64,000 nucleotides of DNA from Dactylosporangium fulvum (GCF_025137375.1 NZ_CP073720.1:706501-770500), one strand, 5' to 3'. Numbered from the stretch's first letter, positions 25,453 to 34,047 are shown. Notes: generated from the letters alone by a model not told the origin. Program-made: numbers and translations.

Positions 25453-26032
25453 TCTCCCGGCGCAGGTTCTCGTGCGCGCGGGCGGTCCACTCCGCCCGCG
25501 ACGGCACCGCACGGAACAGCGCCGGCAGGTCGAGCAGCTTCTGCAGGATCGCCGCGCGGCCCGGGCGGAAGACCTCGTCCGGCACCGCGGCGTACTCGGC
25601 GCGCACCGCGACCGTGTACCGCTCGTAGGCCGCCGCGTCGGAGGCCAGGACGGCCAGATCCGCGTCAGCCAGCAGGGCGCCGTTGCGGTCCCCTCCCGCG
25701 ACGGCGTGCCCGGCGGTGAGCCGGACCAGCCGCACCACTTCGTCGATGCGCCCGGCCGGGACGCCGAGCGTTCCGAGCCTGGCGCGGGCGAGCTGCGCGC
25801 TCTGTTCCTCGTTGTCCGTGGCGAACGGCGAGTAGACCGCGTCGTGGAACCACACCGCCAGCCGCACCGCGTCCGCGTCGTCGGCCAGGTCCGCGTGCTC
25901 GTCGACGACGCGCAGCATCGCCGCGAGATGCTCCAGTGTGTGGTACCGCCGGTGGGGCTCCGAATACCGCTCGACCAGCTCCCGGCCGACGGTGTCCTCG
26001 CCCGGGAAGAGCTGCTGCCACTGCTCGATCAC
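25427..26032 (-). CDS. HD-domain metal-dependent phosphohydrolase-like protein
   Basis: A 201-residue protein with an HD fold: the first metal histidine lies in HRRYHTLEHLAAML and the HD dyad in AVWFHDAVYSP, with a later conserved Asp in LLADADLAVLAS. These proteins resemble predicted HD metal-dependent phosphohydrolases; it lacks the GYP motif of c-di-GMP phosphodiesterases. It overlaps the upstream GGDEF gene by 4 bp (ATGA), so the two are co-translated, raising the possibility that it acts on a nucleotide linked to that protein. Confidence 0.85.
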   Translation of the reverse strand: MIEQWQQLFPGEDTVGRELVERYSEPHRRYHTLEHLAAMLRVVDEHADLADDADAVRLAVWFHDAVYSPFATDNEEQSAQLARARLGTLGVPAGRIDEVVRLVRLTAGHAVAGGDRNGALLADADLAVLASDAAAYERYTVAVRAEYAAVPDEVFRPGRAAILQKLLDLPALFRAVPSRAEWTARAHENLRREIRTLLGAP

Positions 26033-29000
26033 ACGCTCGACACTAAGCCCTTGATGCTCTCCACGATGTGGTCGAGGCTCACCGTCCGGCCGGCGGCGCG
26101 GTCCCGCTGATACGCGGCGAGCAGCGGCAGGGTGGAGGACCGCAGCGTCTGCGCGTCGGGCGGGTCGGCGAGCCGGTGGCGGGAACGCAGCGCGTCGGCC
26201 GCACCGATCAGCCGCGCCGCGTGGGCCGGATCCTCCGCGACGAGCAGCGCCGCCACCACGTCGAGCGAGATCGCGAGGTCCAGCCGGTCGCCGACCTCGT
26301 GCCGGGTCGCCAGGGCGGCGACCAGCAGCCGCAGCGCCCCCGCCCGGTCGCCCTCCAGCCGCGCGGCCAGGCCCAGCTGGTGCTGCGCCATCGCGGCGCC
26401 GAACGCATCGCCGATCTGGCGGCTCAGGGCCAGGCTCTCGTCGAGCGCCGTCCGCGCCGCCGCCACGTCACCACGGGCCAGCATGACCTGCCCGACGCAC
26501 TCCAGCGCCAGCAGGATGCCGCGGGTGTTGCCGGCGGCCCGCTCCAGGTCGAGGCACTCCCCGGCGAACCGCTCGGCCGCCGCGACATCGCCCCGGCTCA
26601 ACGCGACCTTGCTGAGGTTGCCCAGCGAGGCCGCGACACCCTGGGGCACGTCCAGCTCCCGCCAGATCGCCAGGCTCTCGCCGAAGTGCGCCGTCGCCGC
26701 CGCGTGGTCGCCGCCGCCGATCGCCGCGATGCCCATCGCGTTGTGGGCGTGCCCGACCGTCGCCTTGTCGCCGGCCGCGGTCGCCCGCTCCAGGCTCTCC
26801 CGGCCGTACCGGCAGGCGGACTCGTGCTCGTCCTGCGTCGCCGCCAGGATCGCCGCGGCGTGCAGGAGCCGCGCCCGGGTGCCGTCGTCCAGCGACACGG
26901 CGGCCTCCAGCACGCGGGCCAGCCAGTCGCGGCCCTCGCCGATGTGGGCGCCGTTGCGCCAGTACCGCCACAACCCGAGGCAGATCCGGGTCCTGACGGC
27001 CACGCGGGCATGGCCGAACGCGGCGCGCACGTTCTGGTAGTCGGCCTCGACGCGGCCGGTCCACTCCACCTGCTCCGGCCCCGACAGTCCGGCCGCCGAC
27101 GCCTCCGCGAACGCGGCATAGAACTCGGCGTGCCGGTCCGGCGGCGCCACCGCGTCGCCCAGCCGGTGCCGCGCGTACGAGCGGATCGTGGAGAGCAGGC
27201 GGTACCGGCCCTCGCCGTCGTCGCGCACCACGAGGTTCTTGTCCGCGAGCGCGTCGAGCCGCTTCAGCAGCAGGTCCAGGTCGCCACCCGGCGAGGTCAC
27301 GGCGAGCGCCGCCGCTCCGGTCCAGCCGCCGGCGAACACCGACAGCTCGGTGAGTAGCCGTTGCTCCTCGGTGTCGAGCAGCACGAAGCTCCAGTCGATC
27401 GCACCGCGCAGCGTCTGCTGGCGGGCCGGCAGGTCCCGCGGCCCCGATCCGCCCAGCGAGTCGAGGTCCCGGTCCAGGTGCTCCGTCAGGTGGTCGAGCA
27501 ACTCGTCCGGGGTCAACCGGTCGATCCGGGCCGCCGCGAGCTCGATCGCGAGCGGCAGGCCGTCGAGCCGCCGGCAGAGCGCCGCGACCGGCAGGGCGGT
27601 GTCGATGGTGATCTCGAAGTCGGCGTCGACCGCCCGCGCCCGTTGCTCGAACAGCGTCACCGCCGGCGAGTCGGCCAGCGCGGGCACCTGGTAGACCTGC
27701 TCGCCGTACAGCGAGAGCCGCTCGCGGCTGGTGACCAGCGCGCGCACCCCCGGCGCGGCCGCCAGCAGGTCGCTGACCAGCGCCGCGCCGTCGTCGACGA
27801 CCTGCTCGAAGTTGTCGAGCACGAGCAGCAGGTCGGCCTCGGCGAGGTGGTCGAGCACCGTGTCGAACAGGTGCTGGTCCGGCAGTTCGACGACGCCCAG
27901 CGCCTGGGCCAGCGCGGCGGTCACCAGCTGCGCGTTGTTGGTGTCGGCGAGCGGCACGAAGACGGCGCCGTCGGTGAACTCGCCCGCCACCGTCGTCGCG
28001 GCCGCCAGCGACAGCCGCGTCTTGCCGATGCCGCCCGGGCCGACCAGCGTCACCAGCCGCCCGTCCCGGACCAGGCCGGCGATCCGGGCGGTCTCCCGGT
28101 CCCTGCCGACGAGCCTCGTCATCGGTACGGGCAGCCGCCCGCGCCGCCGCTTCGGTTGCTTCGGCGTGACGGTCCAGGTGCCGTCCCCGGCGGCGACCAG
28201 CTCTCCTTGCGCGCGCAGCCGCTGCAGCTCCGCCTCGGCCCGCGCGGGCAGGCCGCCCGAGCGCTCCATGAGCCGGTCGGCCAGCGCGGTGCTCGGCTCG
28301 CCCACGAGCGCGATCCGCAGCCAGATCCGCAGCGTCGCCGGCGACCACGGGGTCAGCTCGACCACCGTTTCCGGCAGGCCGGTGCGGCGCGGGTCGTCGG
28401 CGTGCAGGCCGGTCGTGGCGTAGACGATCGCGGCCGCGTCGCCGGGGTCGGGCACCGGGTCGGTGACGTCCGCGAACAGGATCGGGTTGTCCGGGCCGAA
28501 CCCGCGCAGGCGGGCGATCTGTGCCACCTCACGGAGGAACCGCGTGTGGCCGGCACCCTTCGGGCCGACGATGCGCAGCGCACCCCGTACACCTGCGGAA
28601 ACCCGGGTCAGGAACTCCTGTGTGCCGCTCAGGGCCGCGTCGCGCTCCCAGAGCCGGGACGAGCCCGCACCCGCCTCGTTCGCCGGCGCCTCCGCGTCGT
28701 CGCCGACCGCCTGCCCGCGGCCCCGGCGCTTGGCCAGGTAGTTGCGCCGGTCGGCGACGGCGATGAGGGTCTTGCCGTCGGTACCGTCGGCGGGGCTGCT
28801 CGCCACGCCGAGGCTGATCGACAGGTGCAGCGGCGGCGTGCCGGTGAACTCGCGGGCGCGGATCTCGTCGGTGAGCCGGATCGCCAGCCGCAGCGCCTCG
28901 TCGGGCCGGGTGTGCGGCAGGAGCAGCACGAACTCGTCGCCGCCGTACCGGAACAGCCGGTCGTCGGTGCGGATGAGGTCGCCGATCCGCTCCGCGAGCT

Positions 29001-29262
29001 GGCGCAGGAGGATGTCGCCGCGCAGGTGGCCGAAGGCGTCGTTGACCGTCTTGAAGTGGTCGACGTCGAACAGCAGGAGGCTGGCGCCCTCGACCAGCTC
29101 GGGACGGCGCAGCGCCTCGTCCAGTGCGGCGCGCGTGAACACACCGGTGACCGGATCCATGGTCACCGGTGCGGGGCCGCCCTGCATGCTCATCGCCAGC
29201 CTGATCGGCGCAGCGCGGTCTCCGCTGAGATGTTCGGGCGCAAATGGCACTTCGGGGGACAC
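26029..29262 (-). CDS. GGDEF diguanylate cyclase fused to STAND ATPase and TPR domains
   Basis: A 1077-residue signalling protein. Residues 35-185 are a GGDEF domain with intact active site (GGDEF 107-111, metal Asp in LFDVDHFK) and the product-inhibition site RTDD exactly five residues upstream. Residues 230-350 hold a degenerate P-loop (GPKGAGHTR, no catalytic Lys-Thr/Ser). Residues 380-700 form an AfsR/LuxR-type NB-ARC-like ATPase with Walker A GPGGIGKT (408-415) and Walker B LLLVLDN. The C-terminal third is TPR repeats. It lacks a DNA-binding domain, so it is a cytoplasmic c-di-GMP-producing switch rather than a transcription factor. GTG start with CGGGGA upstream; ATG 29193 is an alternative. 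Confidence 0.88.
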   Translation of the reverse strand: MSPEVPFAPEHLSGDRAAPIRLAMSMQGGPAPVTMDPVTGVFTRAALDEALRRPELVEGASLLLFDVDHFKTVNDAFGHLRGDILLRQLAERIGDLIRTDDRLFRYGGDEFVLLLPHTRPDEALRLAIRLTDEIRAREFTGTPPLHLSISLGVASSPADGTDGKTLIAVADRRNYLAKRRGRGQAVGDDAEAPANEAGAGSSRLWERDAALSGTQEFLTRVSAGVRGALRIVGPKGAGHTRFLREVAQIARLRGFGPDNPILFADVTDPVPDPGDAAAIVYATTGLHADDPRRTGLPETVVELTPWSPATLRIWLRIALVGEPSTALADRLMERSGGLPARAEAELQRLRAQGELVAAGDGTWTVTPKQPKRRRGRLPVPMTRLVGRDRETARIAGLVRDGRLVTLVGPGGIGKTRLSLAAATTVAGEFTDGAVFVPLADTNNAQLVTAALAQALGVVELPDQHLFDTVLDHLAEADLLLVLDNFEQVVDDGAALVSDLLAAAPGVRALVTSRERLSLYGEQVYQVPALADSPAVTLFEQRARAVDADFEITIDTALPVAALCRRLDGLPLAIELAAARIDRLTPDELLDHLTEHLDRDLDSLGGSGPRDLPARQQTLRGAIDWSFVLLDTEEQRLLTELSVFAGGWTGAAALAVTSPGGDLDLLLKRLDALADKNLVVRDDGEGRYRLLSTIRSYARHRLGDAVAPPDRHAEFYAAFAEASAAGLSGPEQVEWTGRVEADYQNVRAAFGHARVAVRTRICLGLWRYWRNGAHIGEGRDWLARVLEAAVSLDDGTRARLLHAAAILAATQDEHESACRYGRESLERATAAGDKATVGHAHNAMGIAAIGGGDHAAATAHFGESLAIWRELDVPQGVAASLGNLSKVALSRGDVAAAERFAGECLDLERAAGNTRGILLALECVGQVMLARGDVAAARTALDESLALSRQIGDAFGAAMAQHQLGLAARLEGDRAGALRLLVAALATRHEVGDRLDLAISLDVVAALLVAEDPAHAARLIGAADALRSRHRLADPPDAQTLRSSTLPLLAAYQRDRAAGRTVSLDHIVESIKGLVSSV

Positions 29263-29397
29263 GTGTCGGGTCCCCGGTGTCCGGTGGTTGGATCATCCTC
29301 CGCTGCCGTTCGTCTCTTTGCGTCTCCATTAGGTGACGATCGGTAATGACTCCTGCATGTTTGGTGGATCGGGCCGGACCCCAGGAAAGGAGCACTG

Positions 29398-29907
29398 GTG
29401 GCAGCTCCGGACCAGGTGAAGGCGTTGCTGAAGAGCACCGCCACCGCGCTGCCCGGCGGCGTCGGGGAGATCAACCTGTCCGCCGCGCTCAAGGCCACGA
29501 CCCCGGCTGCCGCACAGACCGGCGCCCAGTCGGCTGGCGTCGGCTCGCTGGAGTCGTCACGCGGCAGCGACCATGTGGTGCACGACAACCAGCAGCTGAT
29601 CGGTGAGTTCGACATCTTCGGCCCCTTCAACGCCGCGGTGTGGGCGCAGCAGACCAAGGCGCTGACCGCCTGGAACGGCGGCGTGTGGATGGACCGCCGG
29701 ATGGCCGGCGACGGCTGGACCGGCACGTCGTGGGCGTCGAGGACGTGGGCCGCGGCGACGTGGTCGGGTGACAGCTGGGCCGACCAGGCCTGGTACGACG
29801 ACACCTGGTCCGGCCACTACTGGTCGGCCGGCAAGTGGTCCGGGCACTACTGGAGCGGCCACTACTGGAGCTCCAGCACCTGGTCCGCCAAGCGCTGGGG
29901 GAAGTAG
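29398..29907 (+). CDS. Orphan tryptophan-rich protein resembling a subtilase C-terminal tail
   Basis: A 169-residue protein. The first 70 residues (DQVKALLKSTA, INLSAALKA, GVGSLESSRGSDHVV, GEFDIFG) match the end of the catalytic domain and the linker of actinobacterial S8 peptidases; the rest is a repeat of Trp every 5-7 residues (TWSGDSW, YWSAGKWSGHYWSGHYW). The catalytic domain itself is absent: upstream lies only a 135-bp gap and the divergent GGDEF gene. GTG 29398 has a strong AGGAAAGGAG ribosome-binding site, so it looks like an expressed gene rather than a random remnant. Function unknown. Confidence 0.8.
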   Translation: MAAPDQVKALLKSTATALPGGVGEINLSAALKATTPAAAQTGAQSAGVGSLESSRGSDHVVHDNQQLIGEFDIFGPFNAAVWAQQTKALTAWNGGVWMDRRMAGDGWTGTSWASRTWAAATWSGDSWADQAWYDDTWSGHYWSAGKWSGHYWSGHYWSSSTWSAKRWGK

Positions 29908-29929
29908 CTCCCCGCCCCGGGTCCGGCCG

Positions 29930-30574
29930 TCAGGCCGGGCCCCGGAGCGCTTTCAGGTCCTCCACCATGCCGGCGAACATCGCCTCGCGGTCGTCGGCGC
30001 GCAGCACGGCAGACGGGTGGATGGTGGCGACCAGGACGGCCTCCGGGGCACCGTTGAAGTCCTCGGGCCGGTCCGCGCTGCTCGGCCAGGGCAGCGGCAC
30101 ACCGTGCTGCTTCGTCACCCGGAAACTCGGCCCGAGCAGCGCCTTGGCGGCCGTGGCCCCGAGCGCCACCACCTGGGCCGGCCGGACGACCTCGAACTCC
30201 GCGACCAGCCACGGCCGGCAGGCGACGATCTCGCTGCGGTCGGGCGTCTGGTGGAGCCGCCGCTTCCCGGCCGCCGCGGGGCGATGCTTGAAATGCTTGA
30301 CGGCGTTGGTGAGATACATGGTCGTACGGTCGAGGCCCGCCTCGGCGAACGCCCGGTCGAGCACCTTCCCGGCCGGCCCGACGAACGGCCTGCCCCGCCG
30401 GTCCTCGACGTCCCCCGGCTGCTCACCGACCACGAGGATGCGCGCGTCCTCGGGCCCTTCGCCGAAAACCGCCTGGGTGGTGTCCTGGTAGAGCCCGCAG
30501 CCGCGGCACCCTTGGACCGCGGTGCGCAGCTCGTCAAGACTCCCGTGATCGGGCACGAACTCCGCTGCCGTCAT
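29930..30574 (-). CDS. udgX: UdgX-family uracil-DNA-binding protein/glycosylase
   Basis: A 214-residue member of the UDG superfamily. It has CRGCGLYQDTTQAVFGEG with the Cys pattern of the Fe-S families, GEQPGDVEDRRGRPFVGPAG, and the R-loop GKRRLHQTPD that is unique to UdgX; its histidine is the residue that forms a covalent bond with the abasic site after uracil excision in the characterised mycobacterial protein. The C-terminal IHPSAVLR motif is intact. It should therefore bind uracil in DNA irreversibly. The gene stands alone, convergent with the Trp-rich gene. Confidence 0.93.
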   Translation of the reverse strand: MTAAEFVPDHGSLDELRTAVQGCRGCGLYQDTTQAVFGEGPEDARILVVGEQPGDVEDRRGRPFVGPAGKVLDRAFAEAGLDRTTMYLTNAVKHFKHRPAAAGKRRLHQTPDRSEIVACRPWLVAEFEVVRPAQVVALGATAAKALLGPSFRVTKQHGVPLPWPSSADRPEDFNGAPEAVLVATIHPSAVLRADDREAMFAGMVEDLKALRGPA

Positions 30575-30992
30575 GCCCGCCCGATACCCGCCGGGTGAGG
30601 TCCCATGCAGGCATTACCGGTATCCGGCTGCCGACCTTTTCGCGCATCGATCTTGCGGTTGTGGTGGAGCGTCACAGCTCGGCCAGCGCCAGTCGAGCCC
30701 CGGCTGCTCCTTCGGCGAAGTGTCGGGGCTTCGGCGTTGGTCGCTGTCCATTTCTGGTCGTCGTCGCGTTGGCTATGTTCGGTCGGAGGTTGTGACGGCG
30801 GTATAGATGGTTGAACGTGCGACTTGGCCGATGGGCCGACGAAGCCCGTGACTGTCACAACTGGCCTGTGGCCGGGCAACGAATTGCGCGAAGGTATGGC
30901 GAGGACCCATAGCTTGTGGTCGTGACGCAAGTAGTGTGGGGTCCCGAGGAGATCTATCGAAAACAGACGATCACGTGAACGAGGAGGGGCAG
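30575..30992. other. Intergenic region, no recognisable feature
   Basis: About 420 bp with lower G/C skew between codon positions than surrounding genes. Several short open frames exist, but none has codon bias, a ribosome site or family resemblance. It probably holds the promoter of the secreted-protein gene at 30993. Confidence 0.4.
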
Positions 30993-31514
30993 ATGAGACG
31001 ATCGCGCAAGTTTGGGCTTGGCCTCAATGTCGGTGTCCTGGCTGTCGCGGCGGTGGCCATCGGCGTCGTGCCGGTTTCGACGGCTTCTTCCGGCGGGCGT
31101 GACGCTGATTTCAAACGCGTCGGCAACGACGGTGTCAAGGAATACCCGAATGGTCTGGTGGGCAGGCCTGCGCCCGACGCCCTAAAGGCGCGTGCAGCTG
31201 TCGACGCCAAGGCCGCGGTTGACCGGACGCGGAATTCAGGCTTCGGCCCCGACATGACGCCTGGCACGCCGCAGGTCGAACTGCGGCTGGTCTCCATGCA
31301 GCACAAGAGCCAGGACGAGTCGCTGAAGAAGCAGGACTTTACGGATGTCCTTGAGTGGGTTGTCACGTACGAGGGGACACGACCAACGGTCCATGGCCCG
31401 TTGTACCTCGATCCGCAGGTCCGGGCGGCCGCGATGAACCTGAAATGCGACGTGGTGTTCTTCGTCGATGCGGTAACCGCCGAGCTGTTGCACGGGGTGT
31501 TCCAGGAATGCTGA
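30993..31514 (+). CDS. Secreted protein of unknown function
   Basis: A 173-residue protein with an N-terminal Sec signal: MRRSRKFGLGLNVGVLAVAAVAIG has a basic start and a hydrophobic core, with likely cleavage after VSTASS or nearby. The mature part is mixed alpha/beta and has two cysteines near the end (LKCDVVFF and the C-terminal FQEC) that could form a disulphide outside the cell. No family recognised. ATG 30993 is preceded by GAGGAGGGG. A 30-bp gap separates its stop from the convergent gene at 31545. Confidence 0.7.
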   Translation: MRRSRKFGLGLNVGVLAVAAVAIGVVPVSTASSGGRDADFKRVGNDGVKEYPNGLVGRPAPDALKARAAVDAKAAVDRTRNSGFGPDMTPGTPQVELRLVSMQHKSQDESLKKQDFTDVLEWVVTYEGTRPTVHGPLYLDPQVRAAAMNLKCDVVFFVDAVTAELLHGVFQEC

Positions 31515-31544
31515 TCGTGTTGGACAGTCGGGTCGGCGGGTGCT

Positions 31545-32069
31545 TCAGGTGTCGTACTCGCCGTCCCAGGGCTCGTGGAACCCGAGTCTTTGAGGGTGGA
31601 GCTCGGCCCATGGACCGCCGTGGCCCTCGTATGGATCGTCGGTGGTTTCGTCAATGAGGCCGAAGACGACGTTGTCGAAGTCGGCCCGGAAGGGCCGGAT
31701 GGTGATGTCGCAGTAAGTGACCGGCCCGATGTCCGACAGCCAGCCCGACAGCACCTGCTCGGCTCTTTCGACGGCTGCAGGACTCTCGGCCCTGACGCCG
31801 GCGAACCATATGTCCGAACCCACGTGATGCCCGCCGTCGTCGAAGCGGTGGAGAACCGCATAGATCCGCTGCTGGTGACGCCAATCGTGCCCCGGGGTGA
31901 CACCTTCTTGGTATGCGCCGGTGATGTCAGCGAAGAACTGTCCGCCAGCATGCCGACCGATGCGGTCGGTGCGATAGTCGGGCAGGTACTTGATCGGGAT
32001 GACTTCTGGGAGCCGCACAGCGCGGATCGTAGCCGCCCTGGCGACGGCGTGACTGGGCAGCGTGGCCAT
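31545..32069 (-). CDS. Hypothetical protein
   Basis: A 174-residue cytoplasmic protein, acidic, with aromatic-rich segments (GYDWRHQQRIYAVLHRF-like and DIWFAGVRAESPAA) and a Pro/Trp-rich tail ending in PWDGEYDT. I do not recognise a family; it resembles small actinobacterial immunity-type or DUF proteins only in general character. The open frame extends 99 codons upstream, but that part is Arg/Ser-rich with poor codon bias, so I start at ATG 32069. Confidence 0.6.
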   Translation of the reverse strand: MATLPSHAVARAATIRAVRLPEVIPIKYLPDYRTDRIGRHAGGQFFADITGAYQEGVTPGHDWRHQQRIYAVLHRFDDGGHHVGSDIWFAGVRAESPAAVERAEQVLSGWLSDIGPVTYCDITIRPFRADFDNVVFGLIDETTDDPYEGHGGPWAELHPQRLGFHEPWDGEYDT

Positions 32070-32342
32070 GGTGGCCCGCCGCAGCGCTGGGGTTCCGGAC
32101 GAGTACGTGTGCAGACTCCAAAGACGAGCTTCGACGTGTTCCTGCAGCAGTTCGGTGACGCCTGTTCGTCGGCCTCCGGGTACACCGGAATTCCGCGACG
32201 CCGGCCTTGGCGCGGACGAACGGCAGCGCCGTCGCCGCGCGGACGCCGCGGTCGACGGCGGCCGCGATCTCACGTCTCCGTGATGCGCCCACAGCTCGAT
32301 CCTGTTGAGCGTCACTTCCACGGGTACCGATACGGTTCGGGA

Positions 32343-32858
32343 ATGCAGCCCGGCGGCACGCGACAACCGTTGGTCTTTCTCGATGTCGACGGCGTGCTCC
32401 TCCCGTTCCGAGGCCGGTCGGCCCGCCCGGATCGCCCCTGGGTCGAGGCCGACGACGGCTCCGGCAATCCTCTCCTGGATCGGCTCGACCCCGGTGACGG
32501 GCGACGTCTCCTCGCTCTATCGGGCGAACTGGTCTGGGCGAGCACGTGGATGGCGGAGGCGAACGAGGTCATCTCGCCACGGCTCGGCCTTCCGGTGCTC
32601 CCTTTCGTCGACTGGCCGGACCCCGACGAGCAACCGGAGCGCGGCCTGCACTGGAAGACGGCGTTCCTCACTCGATGGGCGGCAGGACGCCCATTCGTCT
32701 GGCTCGATGATGAGACAACCGATGCCGACCGGCGATGGGTCGCCGCACGGCACCCGTGGCCGGCGCTGCTGCATCGCGTCGACCCATACATGGGACTGAC
32801 CGACGCGGACTTCTCGGCAGTGCGTCAATGGCTCGGGCGGCGCAACGAACCCGCTTGA
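32343..32858 (+). CDS. HAD-superfamily-like protein
   Basis: A 171-residue protein beginning with a HAD motif I, VFLDVDGVLLPF, where the first Asp would be the nucleophile. A later WLDDET could supply motif IV acidic residues. The segment ELVWASTWMAEANEVISPRLGLP is shared by a class of small HAD-like proteins annotated as hypothetical in actinobacteria. Phosphatase activity is plausible but not shown. ATG 32343 follows TACGGT by 6 nt, indicating a leaderless transcript; the open frame upstream is a shadow of the opposite gene. Confidence 0.75.
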   Translation: MQPGGTRQPLVFLDVDGVLLPFRGRSARPDRPWVEADDGSGNPLLDRLDPGDGRRLLALSGELVWASTWMAEANEVISPRLGLPVLPFVDWPDPDEQPERGLHWKTAFLTRWAAGRPFVWLDDETTDADRRWVAARHPWPALLHRVDPYMGLTDADFSAVRQWLGRRNEPA

Positions 32859-33075
32859 TCGGCCACTCGCTCATGCCGCCGAGGAGTCGCTACGCAGCGT
32901 GACGCGATCGTGCCGATGTCACTGCATCCGACCATGGCGCCATGCGACAAGGTGCAGCTCGCCGACCGCGAAGCGGCCTCGCCGGATCGAATCTGCTTAA
33001 CGCTTGCGTCACATCGGATTAACATCCGTTACACATGCGATGGCTAATTTCGCCGTCAACGCCTCCGACGGAGGT

Positions 33076-33168
33076 AGTCGCCTAGGGTTCCGCTCGCTGC
33101 GAGGCCTGGACCGAGGGGCGAACCGGTTCGCACACCGGACACCTGGGGATAAAAGCCCGGCAGGACTT
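33076..33168 (+). promoter_or_regulatory. ykkC-class riboswitch (guanidine-I family or variant)
   Basis: Contains the ykkC signature blocks in order: CCTAGGGTTCCG, a hairpin (CTCGCTGCGAG), CCTGGACCGAGGGG, a second hairpin (ACCGG...CCGG), and ACACC-TGGGGATAAAAGCCCGG. Compared with the Bacillus ykkC RNA as I remember it, the CTGGTCC block reads CTGGACC and the ACACGGAGGGA block reads ACACCTGGGGA, so the subtype and ligand are uncertain. It precedes a creatininase-GlnT-TetR-NCS1 operon. A TAATTT at 33045-33050 may be its promoter -10. Confidence 0.85.
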
Positions 33169-33260
33169 GGGAGCTCGACCGCTCCGTACTTGTGGAGAGC
33201 GCCCATGTGCGTCCTATCACTGACCGTTTCGGCCATCAAGTACCGTGCGGAGCGCGGCGC

Positions 33261-34034
33261 GTGAAGTGGTCGGAGGCGAATTCTCGGCAGCTAGCCGCCG
33301 CGCGCCTACCCGAACGCGTCGGGCTCGTTCCCGTCGGCGCGACGGAGCAGCACGGGCCGCATCTGCCCACAGACACCGATACCCGCATAGCGGTCGCGCT
33401 CTGTGACGCCGTCGAGCGCAGGCGTGAGGCCCAGGTGATCGTTCTCCCGCCGATCACCGTTGGCTGCAGCCTCGGGCACGGTACCCGGTTCCCGGGCACG
33501 CTGTCGTTGTTCCCGGAGGAACTGACCCGCCTGGTCGTCCGCTACGCCGAATGGGCCGCGGTGAGCGGGCTCACCCGGCTGCTGTACGTGAACGGTCATA
33601 TGGGGAACACCAACTCCATCGCCGCGGCGACGGACCTGCTGCGGTTCCGCAGGCCGGACATCCAGTCAGGCTGGGTGAATTGGTGGAATGCCGATCCTGA
33701 CATCGCACGCATCGTCTGCGAGGACGGCGAAGACATTCACGCGAATCGCGCCGAGACGTCGGTGATGCTGCACGTGAGCCCCGACCTCGTCGATGTCGAT
33801 GCCATGCGGACCGCGGACGACATCGACCGCACGGCGGGGCTTGCCTTCCGCTACACCGCCGAGTCCCTGTCGACCAACGGGGTGACCGGCCGGCCGTCGG
33901 CCGCGACGAAAGAGCTCGGTGCCGAGCTGTTCGAGCGGATCGTGGCGGTGGCCGAGGCCCGGGTCGAGTCAGGCCTTCGCGAACGTGCGCCGCTGTCGCG
34001 GCCCGCTGCGTCACCAACCCTTTCTTGGATCTAG
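33261..34034 (+). CDS. Creatininase-family amidohydrolase
   Basis: A 257-residue metal-dependent cyclic-amide hydrolase. Conserved metal ligands are visible in VPVGATEQHGPHLPTDTD (Glu, His, Asp) and in NRAETS (Glu), with the active-site loop NGHMGN. The family includes creatinine amidohydrolase and FAPy deformylase, so the exact substrate is open. It is the first gene after the ykkC RNA and lies 13 bp before glnT. GTG 33261 was chosen since the family starts with a similar short lead (VKWSEAN); a GTG at 33192 would add 23 residues. The GGAG at 33249-33252 serves as ribosome site. Confidence 0.88.
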   Translation: MKWSEANSRQLAAARLPERVGLVPVGATEQHGPHLPTDTDTRIAVALCDAVERRREAQVIVLPPITVGCSLGHGTRFPGTLSLFPEELTRLVVRYAEWAAVSGLTRLLYVNGHMGNTNSIAAATDLLRFRRPDIQSGWVNWWNADPDIARIVCEDGEDIHANRAETSVMLHVSPDLVDVDAMRTADDIDRTAGLAFRYTAESLSTNGVTGRPSAATKELGAELFERIVAVAEARVESGLRERAPLSRPAASPTLSWI

Positions 34035-34047
34035 GAAAGAGCAGAAC

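Noticed and set aside
29745..29890. TGG-rich repeats as a non-coding repeat array
   Set aside because: Period and phase match codons (Trp-Ser-Gly units) in a frame with a strong ribosome site, so it is coding.
32070..32366. N-terminal extension of the hypothetical gene at 31545-32069
   Set aside because: Arg/Ser-rich with poor codon bias; the ATG at 32069 is a better start.
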